The notes below the pieces were generated by a model. That model was not told the origin of the DNA, ran no database searches, and saw only the letters and a program-made list of their open reading frames with translations. A DNA stretch of 64,000 nucleotides. It comes from Sacculina carcini (taxonomy: Eukaryota; Arthropoda; Thecostraca; Sacculinidae). The stretch covers positions 1,303,501 through 1,367,500 of the forward strand of contig OU696575.1 of assembly GCA_916048095.2 (NCBI GenBank), given 5' to 3'. The translations under genes and the position numbers were made by a program. Below, in pieces: positions 22,701-34,392 of this stretch (position 1 is its first letter; the number at the start of each line of letters is the position of its first letter).

Positions 22701-23437
22701 GTCATCGGTTGATACAGCGCATTACGTTTCGTACAATGATGCGAAAAACATCTAAATTGTGTCCCGTGAAATGAAATAATATAATGTATTTATTTAAATG
22801 AAAATTTAAATGAAATGTCTGTTTTAAATCAATAATAAAATCCCAAGGTATAAATTAGAAATTATATTAATATTTACCAAAATATGTCAAGTATCAACGA
22901 TTTGAAATAATACGAAATATTTTCATAATCTTCTGTGATTTTTTATTTGAATGAAAATGTTTATTAATTATTTCTAGTAGGGTATTTTTATATTAGGTAT
23001 GCATCTTAATAATCCTATATTTTATTTGAATATTAACAAGTAGAGCTCAAAATGCGTGTCTGTCTGTGAGTGTGTGTGCATGTGTGTGAGTGTATATTAG
23101 TGAATATCTGTATTATCCGTGAGTGAGTTTCACCTCGCATGTAGCGGTAGGCCACCCCTCTCATATTGGCTCGTGTCAGAACTAGCAGGTTGAGCAAGTT
23201 GCCTATAATTCCAACCACACACACCATGGGCATCACAATGCCGTATACATGATACCGCAGCAAGTACATCTGCTCTATGTGATGCTGCAGCTGTGAGGCG
23301 TTGAGAGGGGGCTGTGTGGAGGAGCACAACGACCCCTCGGAGGATGAAGCTGGTGAAGTCGTATTGTTCATCAGGGCTGCCAGGGACGCGCGAGCTGATG
23401 TCACAGAACTGGCCACCGAGGCGTGCGCCTCAGACAT
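18504..23437 (-). CDS. class A (rhodopsin-family) peptide-type GPCR
   Basis: Three exons on the minus strand: 23437-23134, 20904-20755 and 19204-18504; phase 1 junctions join to 384 residues. The extracellular N-terminus has Asn-glycosylation sites (NNTT, NAS). TM1 contains [14 protein letters not shown]2-TM3 are in exon 2, and TM3 ends ERYISVCHP (an ERY version of the DRY motif). TM6 and TM7 follow, ending [11 protein letters not shown] in place of NPxxY, then a short Ser-rich tail. The [10 protein letters not shown] loop and the N-Y-S-x-x-F-Y-I-Y-C motif resemble orphan and FMRFamide-type invertebrate receptors; the ligand is unknown. The introns hold microsatellites, an ATT-tailed repeat whose tail ends just inside the exon 2 donor, and a hAT-like MITE. 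Confidence 0.85.
19437..19550 (+). repeat. (TG)n minisatellite with TTTGTTGGT punctuations
   Basis: Four near-identical units of about 24 bp, TTTGTTGG followed by (TG)7-8, in GPCR intron 2. Confidence 0.85.
20258..20745 (+). repeat. ATT-tailed dispersed repeat, copy 1
   Basis: Shares about 400 bp with 33065-33473: TTTATT-rich body, then GGAACGTGGGCGGAGTGACA, then GGTACATGGGGCCACC, then CATGCTACTGGATTTGCC and a TGTAATTAATAATAA tail. A fixed 3' end with an (ATT)n tail suggests a LINE- or SINE-type retroposon. It sits in GPCR intron 2. Confidence 0.8.
20953..21090. mobile_element. short hAT-like MITE
   Basis: 138 bp with terminal inverted repeats CAGAGGCGACGCTA and, at the far end, TAGAGACGCCACTG. 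The ends fit the CAGNGGCG type of hAT elements. The flanking 8 bp (ATGCGAAT / ACCTAAAT) are a poor duplication, so it is old or misjudged. Confidence 0.45.
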
Positions 23438-25509
23438 CGGTCCTCCAAAACCCCTCCTTGACCTGCCTTGACCAGTGACCCCGCCCTACAGCCCGGGGGC
23501 ACGCTAGCTGCAGGTCAAGCTAGGAGTCATCAAACGAAATTGAAACCACAACACACACACACACACACACACACACGAGGCCCTGCACTGTAGCAGTGTC
23601 TAGGAACTGATAACCAGTATCTATGCTATCAGTAACTCATCGACATGCTGTGAATGTGCTGCTGAACATTCTCCTCTTGCGTCTTCACATAGACCAGCTG
23701 CGTGTGCTAGCATTATGCATGTCTGGTGATGAATCAGTGAAGAAATGGGACACAGATAAAATCACCCATCCACAAACACACACAAACACACTCTTTTGCA
23801 GTTCGCAAGCGAATGCTGCTAGGATACGTTGGTTGAGAAGGTAACATACACACACACACACACGCACACACACACGTATCAAGTGCCAGAGAAGTGTTGT
23901 GGTCGTGGTATGTTCGACACAACTGAATCGTCGGGCACGATGATAAGAGGATGAGTGCAGATTGGCCAGAAGTGGTGGAGTTATGCGCACGCGCAGGTTC
24001 ACCAGCGCTGCTCTCGGTTTGCAGTTTGCGGTGGAACGCACGATTTTTGGCGTTTTCTAGCTGTGGATTGGCTGTTAATTAAGAATGTCGACGATTTTGG
24101 CGCTGACAGCACGGATGTGGCGTAGGTTTCCCGAGGTAATCGGAAAGTAAAAATCAATATTATTATTAATTAGAGGCAAATCCAGTAGTATGGGGGAAGA
24201 GTGCAGGCACTACCCTGCGGTGGCCCCATGTGTACTTTAAGCGCCCAAAAGATGTAGAGAGAAAGAGAGTTTGAAAAGTAAGGGTTTCAGTAAGAAAGAT
24301 GAAAGCGAATGAAGCAAGAATCACAAGAATTAAACGATGAACCAAATGAAATTATGAAATCAAAAGCCTAAATGAAAGCGTATAAAATACAATTAACATT
24401 TTGAAATAGCGGCTTATGTTGCATATTTTTGCATTTATTTGTTCTGCTTTTTCGCTCCTGCTGAGAAGTGGACATGTTCACCAACAGCGCGTGACGTCAC
24501 AAGTGCCCACCTGGGAGGGTGTAATGGCAAGCCTCATGAGTACGGCTCAAAACTGCATAGCTCCCCATGGACATAGCTCGTATTGTTCCATTAGGGCAAA
24601 AAAGAGTTGTTCCATTAGGACAAAAAGCATTGCAAGCCAGCACATTACTCACGGTGAGTATATGGGTAGAATTTAAATTTTTCCTATATTTTTTATATTT
24701 TTTCCATTTTTTTAAAATATATTTTCCTATATTCAATTTATTCGATACTACGCGGAATGTTCTATTATTTAATTTGTATTTTTTTTTATATTTGTATTCT
24801 GATAAAATGAAACTTTTATGGTAAATTTTGATGAAAATTTGTAAATTTGTTTGAGTGTAAATACTTTCGCTAGAATGTCATTATTTTTGACTGGCAGCAT
24901 TCGTATGGATGTTTGCCAAAATATTGCGCGCTCGCATGTCTTGGTGTTTTCCTCATTTGTGTTTTGAGTTGATTTGCCGTTTTCAACAAATACTGGTTTG
25001 TATTTTGTCTGTGTTTATGCTGCAAATTCATAGTTTTTTGTGAAATGCCAGATATGGTGAATTTTTTACTGCTTGATTGGTTTTCTCTATAATGGTAGGA
25101 CACAAAATTCACCGCTTATGCACCCTAATATCTACAAAATTGTGGCACACACTTATAATATTGGTGAAATTAGCCTAGTCAATCTTCTAAATGAATTCGG
25201 TATTTGAGTTTGAATTCGTTATTTAATTAAGTGTAACGTGTGTGTGTTTCTATGGCGCAATCGTGGTTGAATTATGGTGTTAACTCACAGCTTCAAGGTA
25301 TACCAGACTAGCGGAAACGGGGGAAATTTTGGAATTTAGCGCAAGTTGCGCTATCGCTCGTGAAATTGTTTGTTCATAACAAAACCTCAGCTAATTTGCC
25401 AGGTGATTGAATAACCACCGCTACCGCTTGTCAGTATTATTATCTGCCGATGGTTGATTAGGTTGATCTGTGTGCTGCTGCTGGTGGCATTACTTTTCGG
25501 CCAGCATAA
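23438..25509. other. spacer GPCR to ORC5
   Basis: Contains (CA)n near 23550 and 23850, a minus-strand copy of the ATT-tailed repeat (24167-24395), the 10 bp palindrome GTGACGTCAC at 24491-24500, and a short mitochondrial-presequence-like ORF start at 24086 (MSTILALTARMWRRFPE then GTAATC) for which I found no second exon in phase. Confidence 0.4.
24167..24395 (-). repeat. ATT-tailed dispersed repeat, copy 2
   Basis: Minus-strand copy: TTATTAATTAGAGGCAAATC, CAGTAGTATGGGGGAAGAGT, then GGTGGCCCCATGTGTAC. It shares a further 100 bp with the copy at 58650, including AACGATGAA and ATCAAAAGCCTAAAT. Confidence 0.75.
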
Positions 25510-26958
25510 ATGGCGCTGGTTGAGTCGCAGCGGCAAATTCTGGCTGCACTGCTGGCCGTGGAAGGCTGTTGTCTGCCTTCAAGCGTGTTTCTCTACGGCC
25601 ACCGCAGCACTGGCAAATACACGGCTCTTGGCCTCGCACTGAACTCTTTCTCGGGCGTCGCCGTCTGGGTCGATTGTGTGGAGGCCTACACTGCGCCACT
25701 TTTGTATCAGCTGCTGCTGCAACGCCTCGCCGAGCAACTCCGCGCCAAAGAACTGGGTGCTCAGGGAATATCTCATGAAGATGCTGAACAAGTGTTGGTC
25801 AGATCGGTTCCCAACTCTGATGTGTTTGTTAGGCAGCTCCGAGACCTGATTTCCTCACCATCTTCATCGACATCATCAGGCCAATCTCCTGCACTGATCT
25901 TTGTTCTTGAACGTGCTGAACGTCTTCGTGAGCTGTCCTCTGGAGGCGGCGTGTTGGCCACCTTGCTCCGGCTGCAGGAGGTGAGTGGCGTCAACTGTTG
26001 TTGCGTGCTCATATCGACCGTCGTGTGGGACAAATTCGCCTCGCCCGCCTGTCCACCGCCACCTTTGCGGCTTCACTTTCCGCAGTTCTCCCGCCAACAA
26101 CTGCATCAACTACTGACGGCAGATGGCGCCACTGAGGCGGTGGGAGATGTAGATGCACGTGTCTACGATAATTTTGTGCACGTGTTGTTGTTCACCACGT
26201 ACGCCACGTGTCGTGACGTGTGTGAGCTGCGCCACGTGGCTGCCACGTGTTGGCCTCATTACGTGCGGCCCGTGCGACAGGGGGATATCGTGTCGTCTGA
26301 CTTGCGCGCGCTCTGGAAAAATATCGAGCCGCACCTGCGCGCCGCAAGCCGACACATCTTCATGCGCCAGTCAACCACCGGCGTTTCAACTCAGCAACCA
26401 CAACACCAGCAGTCGATGGGCAGCGTGGAGAATGGCGATTCTGGTAGAGGTATAAGTGGAGGAGGTGGTTCTGGTAGAGGTGGAAGTGTGGACGGAGGTG
26501 GTGAGATGGGTTGTGACCTGGGGCGCCTCAACGCCGAACTGCCGTTCTACTCCAAGTTCCTGCTGATTGCCGCCTTCCTCGCCTCCTACAACCCGGCCAA
26601 GACGGACCGGCGGTTTTTTGTGAACGCGCGGCACAAGCGAAGACGACAAGCAGTTCGACCGCCTAAATCAGCTTCCCGTCGCGGCCAAGAGATGGCGCTG
26701 ATGGCGGGTCCGCGCACGTTTCCTCTGCACCGGTTGATGGCCATCTTTTTCTTCATAGTTGAGGATCGCGTCACTCCCAGCGTGCACTTGTACTCGCAGC
26801 TGATGTCGCTCGTCTCGCTGCGTCTGCTCGCGCGCGTCACAGTGCCTGATAACATTGACACGTGCAAACTGCGCTGTCTCACCGGATTGAGCACCACGCG
26901 GGCCATCGCTGCCTCGGTCGATTTCGCCCTCGATCGCTATCTCTATGATTTTGTGTGA
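25510..26958 (+). CDS. ORC5: origin recognition complex subunit 5
   Basis: Intronless, 482 residues. The order of blocks matches ORC5: VFLYGHRSTGK (P-loop, 26-36), VWVDCVEAYTAPLLYQLLL, the LIFVLERAERLRELS Walker B region (129-142), VVWDKF, TTYATCRDVCELRHVA, LWKNIEPHLRAA, LPFYSKFLLIAAFLASYNPA, KTDRRFFV, and a winged-helix end that closes with RYLYDFV (human ORC5 ends KYLYDFL). It acts in the nucleus in ORC, which loads MCM helicase. Oddities: Walker A reads GHRSTGKY instead of GKT/S; Walker B has Glu where human has Asp (VLERAE); a Gly/Arg/Ser-rich insert at about 315-335 is absent from the vertebrate protein. Confidence 0.95.
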   Translation: MALVESQRQILAALLAVEGCCLPSSVFLYGHRSTGKYTALGLALNSFSGVAVWVDCVEAYTAPLLYQLLLQRLAEQLRAKELGAQGISHEDAEQVLVRSVPNSDVFVRQLRDLISSPSSSTSSGQSPALIFVLERAERLRELSSGGGVLATLLRLQEVSGVNCCCVLISTVVWDKFASPACPPPPLRLHFPQFSRQQLHQLLTADGATEAVGDVDARVYDNFVHVLLFTTYATCRDVCELRHVAATCWPHYVRPVRQGDIVSSDLRALWKNIEPHLRAASRHIFMRQSTTGVSTQQPQHQQSMGSVENGDSGRGISGGGGSGRGGSVDGGGEMGCDLGRLNAELPFYSKFLLIAAFLASYNPAKTDRRFFVNARHKRRRQAVRPPKSASRRGQEMALMAGPRTFPLHRLMAIFFFIVEDRVTPSVHLYSQLMSLVSLRLLARVTVPDNIDTCKLRCLTGLSTTRAIAASVDFALDRYLYDFV

Positions 26959-27568
26959 TTTAGCGGTGTTTGTGTGAGAGAATAGAATGTGGGTTACTAG
27001 GTCATATTGATGATGAGAAAGTAGGTCACTGTGTCATTCCGTCATATTTCCCATTTTCCTTCCTTTTCCTTCCTTTGTTTATATTATTTCCTCTAGTCAT
27101 TCATTTTGCTTGTATCAATGTGTTCTGTGTTGCTTTTTGTCTATTTTTTCATTTTTTATTCATTTTGTTTGTGCCGATGTAATATTCTTCGTTGTGATAA
27201 TGAATGTGATCTGATTAATGGTGTCATTGTGGCTGTATGCTGGAACTGTTGCTGAAAATACATGTTGAGTGTTTCTCAGTGTTTTACTGTCGCCTTCGAT
27301 AAAAATGTGTCATCTTGAGATTAATTTATGCCTATTAATATTTTATTGTATAATGAACCATGCGTAGGCGCTCATATTCGAATGTCAAAATTATTTTAAC
27401 TAGCTGTTGTAGTCTTATTAACGAAATATTATTTGTTTTTTAATTAACCCGGCTTGTTGGAAGTCTTGTGTGATTATAAACGTAGAATTATTTCATTTAC
27501 ATATTGCCAATTTTTCTATTACAACAGGTGAGTTTGTGACAGAATTTGTGCATTGGCGCCAGTTTGTG
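26959..27568. other. spacer ORC5 to HSCB
   Basis: AT-rich, no gene seen. An acceptor-like ACAACAG at 27523-27529 may mark a 5' UTR intron of HSCB. Confidence 0.3.
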
Positions 27569-27873
27569 ATGCGCGTGCGTTACCACGTGACGGCTGCTGC
27601 ACGCGCGCTCGTGGCGAGGGCACCTCCACCTGCCACCTCCACGTGCGCGCGCCATTATTGTCTCAGATCTCCGGTGCTGAATCACTTTGAGACGCTGAAA
27701 TTGTCGCCACAGTACGATATTGACGATGAGGCGTTAACGGCGCGCTTTCGTCAATTGCAAAATGTCACTCATCCAGATAAATTCAGCAACAAACCGGAGG
27801 TACTTCTGCGAGTGATTCACGTGACGTTCAATGTTAATATTGTTTTTTTGATAGCTGGAATTATTTATACAGA

Positions 27874-27930
<57 letters not shown>

Positions 27931-28761
27931 GTAGATGATTTTCTAGTGATATCTCCCGCTATATAATTTATGCAAACAATATTTACTTTATGTATATTTT
28001 CACCTTTTTTGTGTCGTAAGTTTCACTAATTTCCAACACCAATTTAGAAGAAATTTCACTCATTTTTAATATTTTTGTGGAAAATATTCAGCATGAAATA
28101 ATATTTTTTGGTACTTTTTTGGAGGGGCTTTATTATATGTGTGTGCGTGTGTGTGTGTGTGTACATGCAGGCGGAGCAGAATTCGGCCAATGAGAGATCT
28201 TCAGCCATCAACGAGGCGTATTCTGTGCTGAAAGATCCGCTAGCTCGCAGTGTTCATCTCCTACATCTGGCCGGATTCCCGCTGCAGGAAGATGCGGTCG
28301 GTGAATTGCACGTGTATTCACAAAAAATAACACACACAAATAGCTTTCCTACTGGGCTTATTTTTAACTGTTCTTTGTTTTATGACATCTGTGCTTTCTG
28401 GAATATTAAAATGTAAGCTATTTGATTTATAACACGGAATAGATGACAGTTTACAACCGATATGTGCAATTGTTTATAAGAACTTCCAAGGCGAGGAATT
28501 AAACAGAGTAATATACAGACGAAGGAATCGTTTTGGATAAGATCACTCAATAGATAAATGCATGATTTTCTGACATAAAGGACGAGTTATTGAATAATGG
28601 AAAATGTCGGGATTATGTTTAATAATTATAATGTATATGAATTTTTAATGATCGGAGATTTATGTTTTTTTCTCATTTTTGAAATGTTTTCTCTAGCTGT
28701 ATATTGCATATAAAATAATATACACATATTTGATAGCCTTGTTGTATAGTGATGTGTTTGT

Positions 28762-28814
<53 letters not shown>

Positions 28815-29568
28815 GAGTGATGTAGATGCCCAATTTTTGGCTGAAGTAATGGAGATAAATGAACAATTAGCTGCTGTTTCCAGCCCCACTCAACTACTGA
28901 CAGTCAAGCGGAACAACCTGCGCATCCTTCACTCTCTCTACTCGTAACAAACACTCTCTAACTCTCTCCATCTATCCACCTGTCTTTCCGTTTATATACC
29001 TGTCTATCTATACCTATCTATGTGTCTATCTATATATCTATCTATCTATCTATATATCTATCTATCTCTATCTGTCTATCTATCTATCTATCTGCCTATC
29101 CATCTATCTATGTGTCTATCTATCTATGTGTCTATCTATCTATCGGTCTATCTATCTATCTATAGCTATCTATCTATCTGTCTATCTATAAATATATTTC
29201 TTTTTATTTATTCACCTACGTATCCATGTGTTTATTTATCTCTATTTGTCTCTTTCTATCCATCTGTCTATACCTCACTGTTGTTTTATTTTCGATGCTG
29301 GTGTATTAGTTGGTAGAATTAATATCTTCCAGGGTGAATATCTTTTTTATACCTGAAAGAGATTTGTCTCAAATATGTCGAATCAAAAATGCCGCTAAAT
29401 TGGGATTGTTCGTAGCTCACGGATTCATTTTTGGCATTCAGGTCGATGGCGGAGGCGTTTCAAGCGCGGAATTACGTGCGCGCTCGTGAAATTGCCTACA
29501 AAATAAAATATTACGCCAATATTGACGAAAAAGTACGCAATTATGAAATGGAGCACAATATTATGTGA
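27569..29568 (+). CDS. HSCB: mitochondrial iron-sulfur co-chaperone HscB (DnaJ type III)
   Basis: Four exons: 27569-27799, 28171-28296, 28816-28943 and 29442-29568 (stop TGA), phases 0, 0, 2. The Arg/Ala-rich N-terminus is presequence-like. The J domain has HFETLKLSPQYDID, the HPD motif in NVTHPDKFSN, and NEAYSVLKDPLARSVHLL. The C-terminal helical domain, FLAEVMEINEQLA to IKYYANIDEKV, binds the ISCU scaffold in known homologues. It passes ISCU to mitochondrial HSP70 for Fe-S cluster transfer. The N-terminal tetracysteine of vertebrate HSCB is missing; only two Cys (CARHYC) lie before the J domain. Intron 1 carries (AT)n, intron 2 (TG)n, intron 3 a (CTAT)n tract. The donor of exon 2 could also be at 28301. 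Confidence 0.9.
27872..27927. repeat. (AT)n microsatellite
   Basis: More than 25 uninterrupted AT units in HSCB intron 1. Confidence 0.95.
28990..29200 (+). repeat. (CTAT)n microsatellite
   Basis: Imperfect tetranucleotide tract (TCTA/TGTC variants) in HSCB intron 3. Confidence 0.9.
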
Positions 29569-30661
29569 GCTGGTATAGAATCTATAGATGATGACAATAA
29601 TTCATTGAAGTCTTGTAGTTTTTCTTCTAGATTAAAGGTGACAGTGTGTGTGTGTGTGGTTTGTTCAATTGATATTAACATTGTAGTGAATTTTTTGGTG
29701 TATTTTAAACTGTGCACGATGCTATGGTATGTTTATTTATTTCAATTGCGCGTGTATTTTTGTTATGATTTCGGTGGGGAAAATGTATAATCTGGAAAGT
29801 TTGAGCTACATTCAAATTAATTATTTCATTGTAAATGCGTGACAAATATTATCTGGGACCTCAATATTCAAAAGTGGTTTTCCGATCAATATTTTGAAAA
29901 AAGTGTTGTTTTTAAACGCGAATTTGCGAATTTTTGCTTGTGTAGTAGTACAAACATGATTGTGTTTTCTCGCCAAGGATGTTTCTACTGTGTTTCTTGC
30001 ATTTTATGAGCGTTCATGTTTTACCAGGAATGTTTCAATGTGTGTTTGTATGCGTGTATGTGATATTGTACTTGTATTTGCGTTTTATTGTGTGAGATAG
30101 TTGGTGTGTATGTTTGCCCTTGTGTGTGTGTGTGTGTGTAAAAGCGTTCATTACATGAGCAATGTATGTGGATTCAATGTTTCAAAGGATTCCCCCACGT
30201 AATAAATAATTTACCTGAGCCCAATCTTGTTAACAGCTCAGATTATTACAGGGAAAAATACTGTGTTTCCCCGTGTGAACATTTAAAGGATTACACACAC
30301 TTTTCCTACACACACACACATAGATCATTGCATTTTTAAGAATCGTACACAAGCAGCAATAAATAACGTTTGTACATATATGTGTGTGTGTGTTTGGTAG
30401 TTTAATAATCTCATCATTTGATGACGTGTTGGATATCTCCACACCGCATTGCTGCGTCATGGTCATGTACATACAGATACACACACACACACACACACAC
30501 ATACATACACACGGACATGCGCCTGTGTGTGTGTGTGTGTGTGCTGAAGATAATGTGCGGTATAAACCAGTTCTGTTGCCGACTTGTATCGCCTCGGGCT
30601 TGGATTAGCCTGCTGGAAAATCCTTCTTGTTTGTCGTTATGTCACGCATGCACGCGCACAG

Positions 30662-30706
<45 letters not shown>

Positions 30707-31183
30707 CACACACATGCACATAAGCCGGTAGAGTTGTATATATGAGAGCGCAGCGAAGAACAAGGCCTGATTTCGCCCGCGGAGGTGCCATTGATTGTGA
30801 AGCACGCACGTAGCTGGCGCAAGAACTTCTGGTTAATTCAGTGTGGCCGTGAAATAAACAAACAAAGGCAAGTGTTTAGCATATTTCTCGGTAGAATTAA
30901 GAATATTGTGTTTCTTTAATCTCTGTTGGTGATCAGATGGATAGTTTTATCAGAATTTAGACTTAATCTAATTCAGATGCTTGCAATATTGTTTTATCAG
31001 TGAATTTATTATTATAATGATTATTAGAATTATTATTAGAATTTATTAATTGATTAGCATCGAGGTTGTTTTTGTGTGCAGTTCGAAGACATCAGAACAA
31101 GCAAATGATACTATAGAAAAATTATTTTAGAATATTTCACGATAGCCATTTTTGTCTTGTGTGAAAAATGCCAGGACTCCGTG
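29569..31183. other. spacer HSCB to crustin
   Basis: (TG)n and (CA)n tracts at about 30120, 30480-30500, 30520 and 30660-30715; the rest is AT-rich. No exon supported. Confidence 0.45.
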
Positions 31184-31201
31184 ATGTCAGAAAAGAGGAG
31201 G

Positions 31202-32841
31202 ATGTTGAGTGTCTCATGCACGTGCGCTGTCATTTTATTATTGACGGACGCGAGTTTTGGCGCGCCAGGACGCTCGAACTCTGGCCAGAGTTCTTCTACC
31301 ATTGTCTTCACTGATCAACCTGGCTCTGGGCACGTACGCAACGGAAACCCAAACAGAAGCAACGGGGGACATTCAGGTGAACACACACACACATACACAT
31401 ACAGACAGTTTAGTTCTCTAAACAGTTAACAGTGTTAGGTTGTGTTTTAGTGATATATTAGATCATATCTCGTTAATGTCTATCTTATAGAGTGTCGTGC
31501 ATTTCTATTTATCTAATATATCACAGCGGAGAATTAAAGGTAAAATTGATGTTAATTTAACTTTACGTTTAATTCACAATCCCGTGCCGTCTGTACTACA
31601 ATAATATCTATTTCATCGTGTTAGTGTTATATTAGATCTGATATATTATATCCAATATAGCAATTCCTTCGTCAATTTGTCAATCACGATCGAAGACAAT
31701 TTCAACACATCGATAATTACATTTCACTCATTAGGTTGTGTGTTTGTGTGTTAGTGTTAGGTTGTAATATAATAGTACACACTTTTTCGTCTTCGTTTTT
31801 CTCAAAATTTACGCGTCCGTTCTAATATTTGTGTGCGCTATAGTAAATGCACGTTGTTGTATCATGCTGTTAAGGGGTTGGTAATTAATTGGACAAACCG
31901 TTGTGGCTTGTGCCTTGGAATTATGTTGAATTTTCGCGGTTATATTCACGTATGTTTATGAAAAATGAGCTGGAAATAGAGAAATAAATTTTTTTTCGTT
32001 CAAACTTCCACTGTGTCGGTTCTGTTGCTAAATTGTGCGGTGTTTTTTTATTGGTTTCGCTGCCAGCCGAAACTGACGCGTCGACAAATCTCTTCAGCAA
32101 CGGAACTCACCAGTTGAACGAGGGAGAGGCCTCGAGCGCTCTGGTCTTCTCTCAGACCAGTCCCGACGGTCAAAACGTCCAGACAGCAAACATCAACACC
32201 AACGTGCACTCGAACCAACAGAGTGAAGGTGGTGGAGGAACAATGAGCGCCAATAATTCGGCCAATGTCAATGTGTTCCTCCATCAAACCAATGCCAACA
32301 ACGTGGTCAACGTGGAAAGAGGTCACGAAGGAGTTGTGATAGTTAATGATCAGGGAACTCCAAATGGTGAGTACTTCACGCCACACGCCACGTGATTTCA
32401 TGATGAAATAGGACATTATTCTAATGAATATAACATCTAAACAACTTACAGCACATATTTGGGTATAATTAAGTATTTTCAGTGTGGTACACACGAATTG
32501 TAGACTGTAGACTTTCCTTGCTTGAACTATCAAATTTGTGTGCTTTGTTCATTGTGACTTATAATGCGCTATACACTGGAATATTTCACTGACATCAGGT
32601 TTAATAGTCCGTTGCGTATTAAAGCAATCCTTAAAATATGCCACTTCATGTGTGTGTTGTGTTCAGCTAGTTGTGGTACAGGAAATGAGCTTACGCTCAG
32701 ACTGTCCTGTCTCTTTCCCACACTGAATATCCAATTTATGTTTGAACTCTCCTATAGTTTTGGCCTTTACGATAGTCTTGTGTAATTTATTCCAAACATC
32801 AATTCGCCTGAATGGAAATCTGCATTTCCTTATGTCTTTTA

Positions 32842-32876
<35 letters not shown>

Positions 32877-34098
32877 GCGCGCGCGTGCAGAGGGTCACGG
32901 AGGACAGACGGTGGTCAACAACCGTCCCATTTCGCCCACTACTTCTGACAGCTCGGGATGTCGCTACACATGCAGGACAGATACGAGTCAGTTGTATTGC
33001 TGCGATGACGGCTCAGATCCTCAGAGGAACCAACTAGCAGGTGCGTGACTTGTGCCCATAATGTTGTTTTTACTTATTGAATCATATTTATATTTATTGT
33101 TGGATGTTTCTTATTGAATCATATCTATTGTTCTTGATTGTTATTTATTACTTATTTATTAATATTTATTCTTATTTATTGATGGCTGTTATTTACTGAA
33201 TCACATATTTATTGTTGATTGCTATTATTTATTGAGGAACGTGGGCGGAGTGACATTATGGATTGTTATCGGATGATGGTTTATTATTTATTGTTATTTA
33301 TTTATTATTTTTTTCCAACTCTCTTTCTAGACTTTTTTCTCTTCGAACTCTCTTTCTCTCTGAATCTTTTGGGCGCTTCCGGTACATGGGGCCACCTTAG
33401 GGTGGTAATAGTGCTTGCACTCTTCCCATGCTACTGGATTTGCCTGTAATTAATAATAATAATAATAATAAGATCCACTAATAGACTAAAAATCAGGGTT
33501 CTTAACCTGGGGTTCGATTGAACCCCAGGGGTTTGGTGAGTCAGTTAGTCAGGGGTTCGGTGGTTTAATTCACCCACTGGCGTATGATTCGTGACGTCAA
33601 GCTCTGCTTGGTCATCATTGGCTGCAGCTAATCACGCCACATCGCTTGTCCTTGATATCTGTGCTGCAAGCAACTCGGTCCACTCAGTAGTAGCCTACTT
33701 GTGTGACTGTCTTGATCGTACGTGATTTGTGATTTTTCTTATATAATACTTCAAACACGAAGGGTTCGATGAATGCATTTATGTAACTTGTGAGGTTCAG
33801 CAGCTGCAATAAAAGGTTGAGAACCACTGGATTAACATTTGGGACTTGGATTGCTGACTTCCCAGGAAGTACCGCTTGTAAATGACGACCTGAATGTGTT
33901 TGTGTGTCTGCAGAGGAGATTCACGGGGGATTTTGTCCACCGGCTAGACATTTGTGTCCACAGGGCGGGTTTTTCAAGCAGTGCGCCCACGATGGACAAT
34001 GTCCTCCCAGCGATAAGTGCTGCTACGATACTTGCGCGAGACACCACATCTGCAAACGTCCCGACCAACAGCAACGTCTGCAACCAGCCAACTTGTGA
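31202..34098 (+). CDS. crustin-type secreted antimicrobial protein (Cys-rich + WAP)
   Basis: Exons 31202-31376, 32067-32366, 32891-33040 and 33914-34098; all introns phase 1. From ATG 31202 there is a signal peptide MLSVSCTCAVILLLTDASFG (ATG 31184 adds six residues). Next comes a Ser/Asn/Gln/Gly-rich low-complexity region in exon 2, then the crustin cysteine block CRYTCRTDTSQLYCCDDG in exon 3. Exon 4 carries one WAP domain (CPPARHLCP, CAHDGQCPPSDKCCYDTCA, HHIC). Crustins are crustacean immune effectors, often antibacterial or protease-inhibiting. Here the usual Gly-rich N-region is replaced by a longer Asn/Ser-rich one. Intron 2 has a LINE relic, intron 3 an ATT-tailed repeat plus a hAT-like MITE. 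Confidence 0.85.
32718..32840 (-). mobile_element. LINE reverse-transcriptase C-terminal relic
   Basis: Minus strand reads RKCRFPFRRIDVWNKLHK then TIVKAKTIGEFKHKLD, the typical last block of CR1-like LINE ORF2 (R-x-V-x-x-W-N-x-L ... F-K-x-x-L-D). Short and isolated, in antisense in crustin intron 2. Confidence 0.6.
33065..33473 (+). repeat. ATT-tailed dispersed repeat, copy 3
   Basis: About 95% alike to copy 1 by eye over its length, including GGAACGTGGGCGGAGTGACA and the TGTAATTAATAATAATAA tail. In crustin intron 3. Confidence 0.8.
33494..33829. mobile_element. hAT-like MITE
   Basis: 336 bp with ends CAGGGTTCTTAACCT and AGGTTGAGAACCACTG, imperfect terminal inverted repeats of the hAT CAGNGNTTCT type. 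No ORF and no clear 8 bp duplication. It lies 21 bp after the preceding repeat. Confidence 0.65.
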
Positions 34099-34155
34099 GC
34101 TCGCGCAGCGTGGAGGTCATTTGTGTGTTTGTCTCAATCGTTTGCTGTGGCGTGC

Positions 34156-34161
34156 AATAAA
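34156..34161 (+). terminator. poly(A) signal AATAAA, crustin gene
   Basis: First hexamer, 58 nt after the crustin stop codon. Confidence 0.6.
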
Positions 34162-34204
34162 AATGGCGCCTTCACAGAAGGATCGTTCAGAGCACAGATC
34201 AGAG

Positions 34205-34237
<33 letters not shown>

Positions 34238-34345
34238 ATGTGCTTGCCTGGGACAGGAAACATGATATTATTTGTGAAAAATACAAAGAGAGAGAGAGAG
34301 CGGTTAACTAATACGTTGAGACAAAAGACGTGTGGTACATCACGT

Positions 34346-34392
34346 AAGTGTGGAGGGATAATTGTATATTCCACCCCTCTCCCTCCACACTT
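34346..34392. other. perfect 13 bp stem hairpin
   Basis: AAGTGTGGAGGGA and TCCCTCCACACTT flank a 21 nt loop. Too short for a typical miRNA precursor; role unknown. Confidence 0.6.

Noticed and set aside
24086..24660. Possible two-exon gene (MSTILALTARMWRRFPE, then an exon near 24475-24655)
   Set aside because: The two parts do not join in a shared phase with a meaningful protein and no family is recognised.
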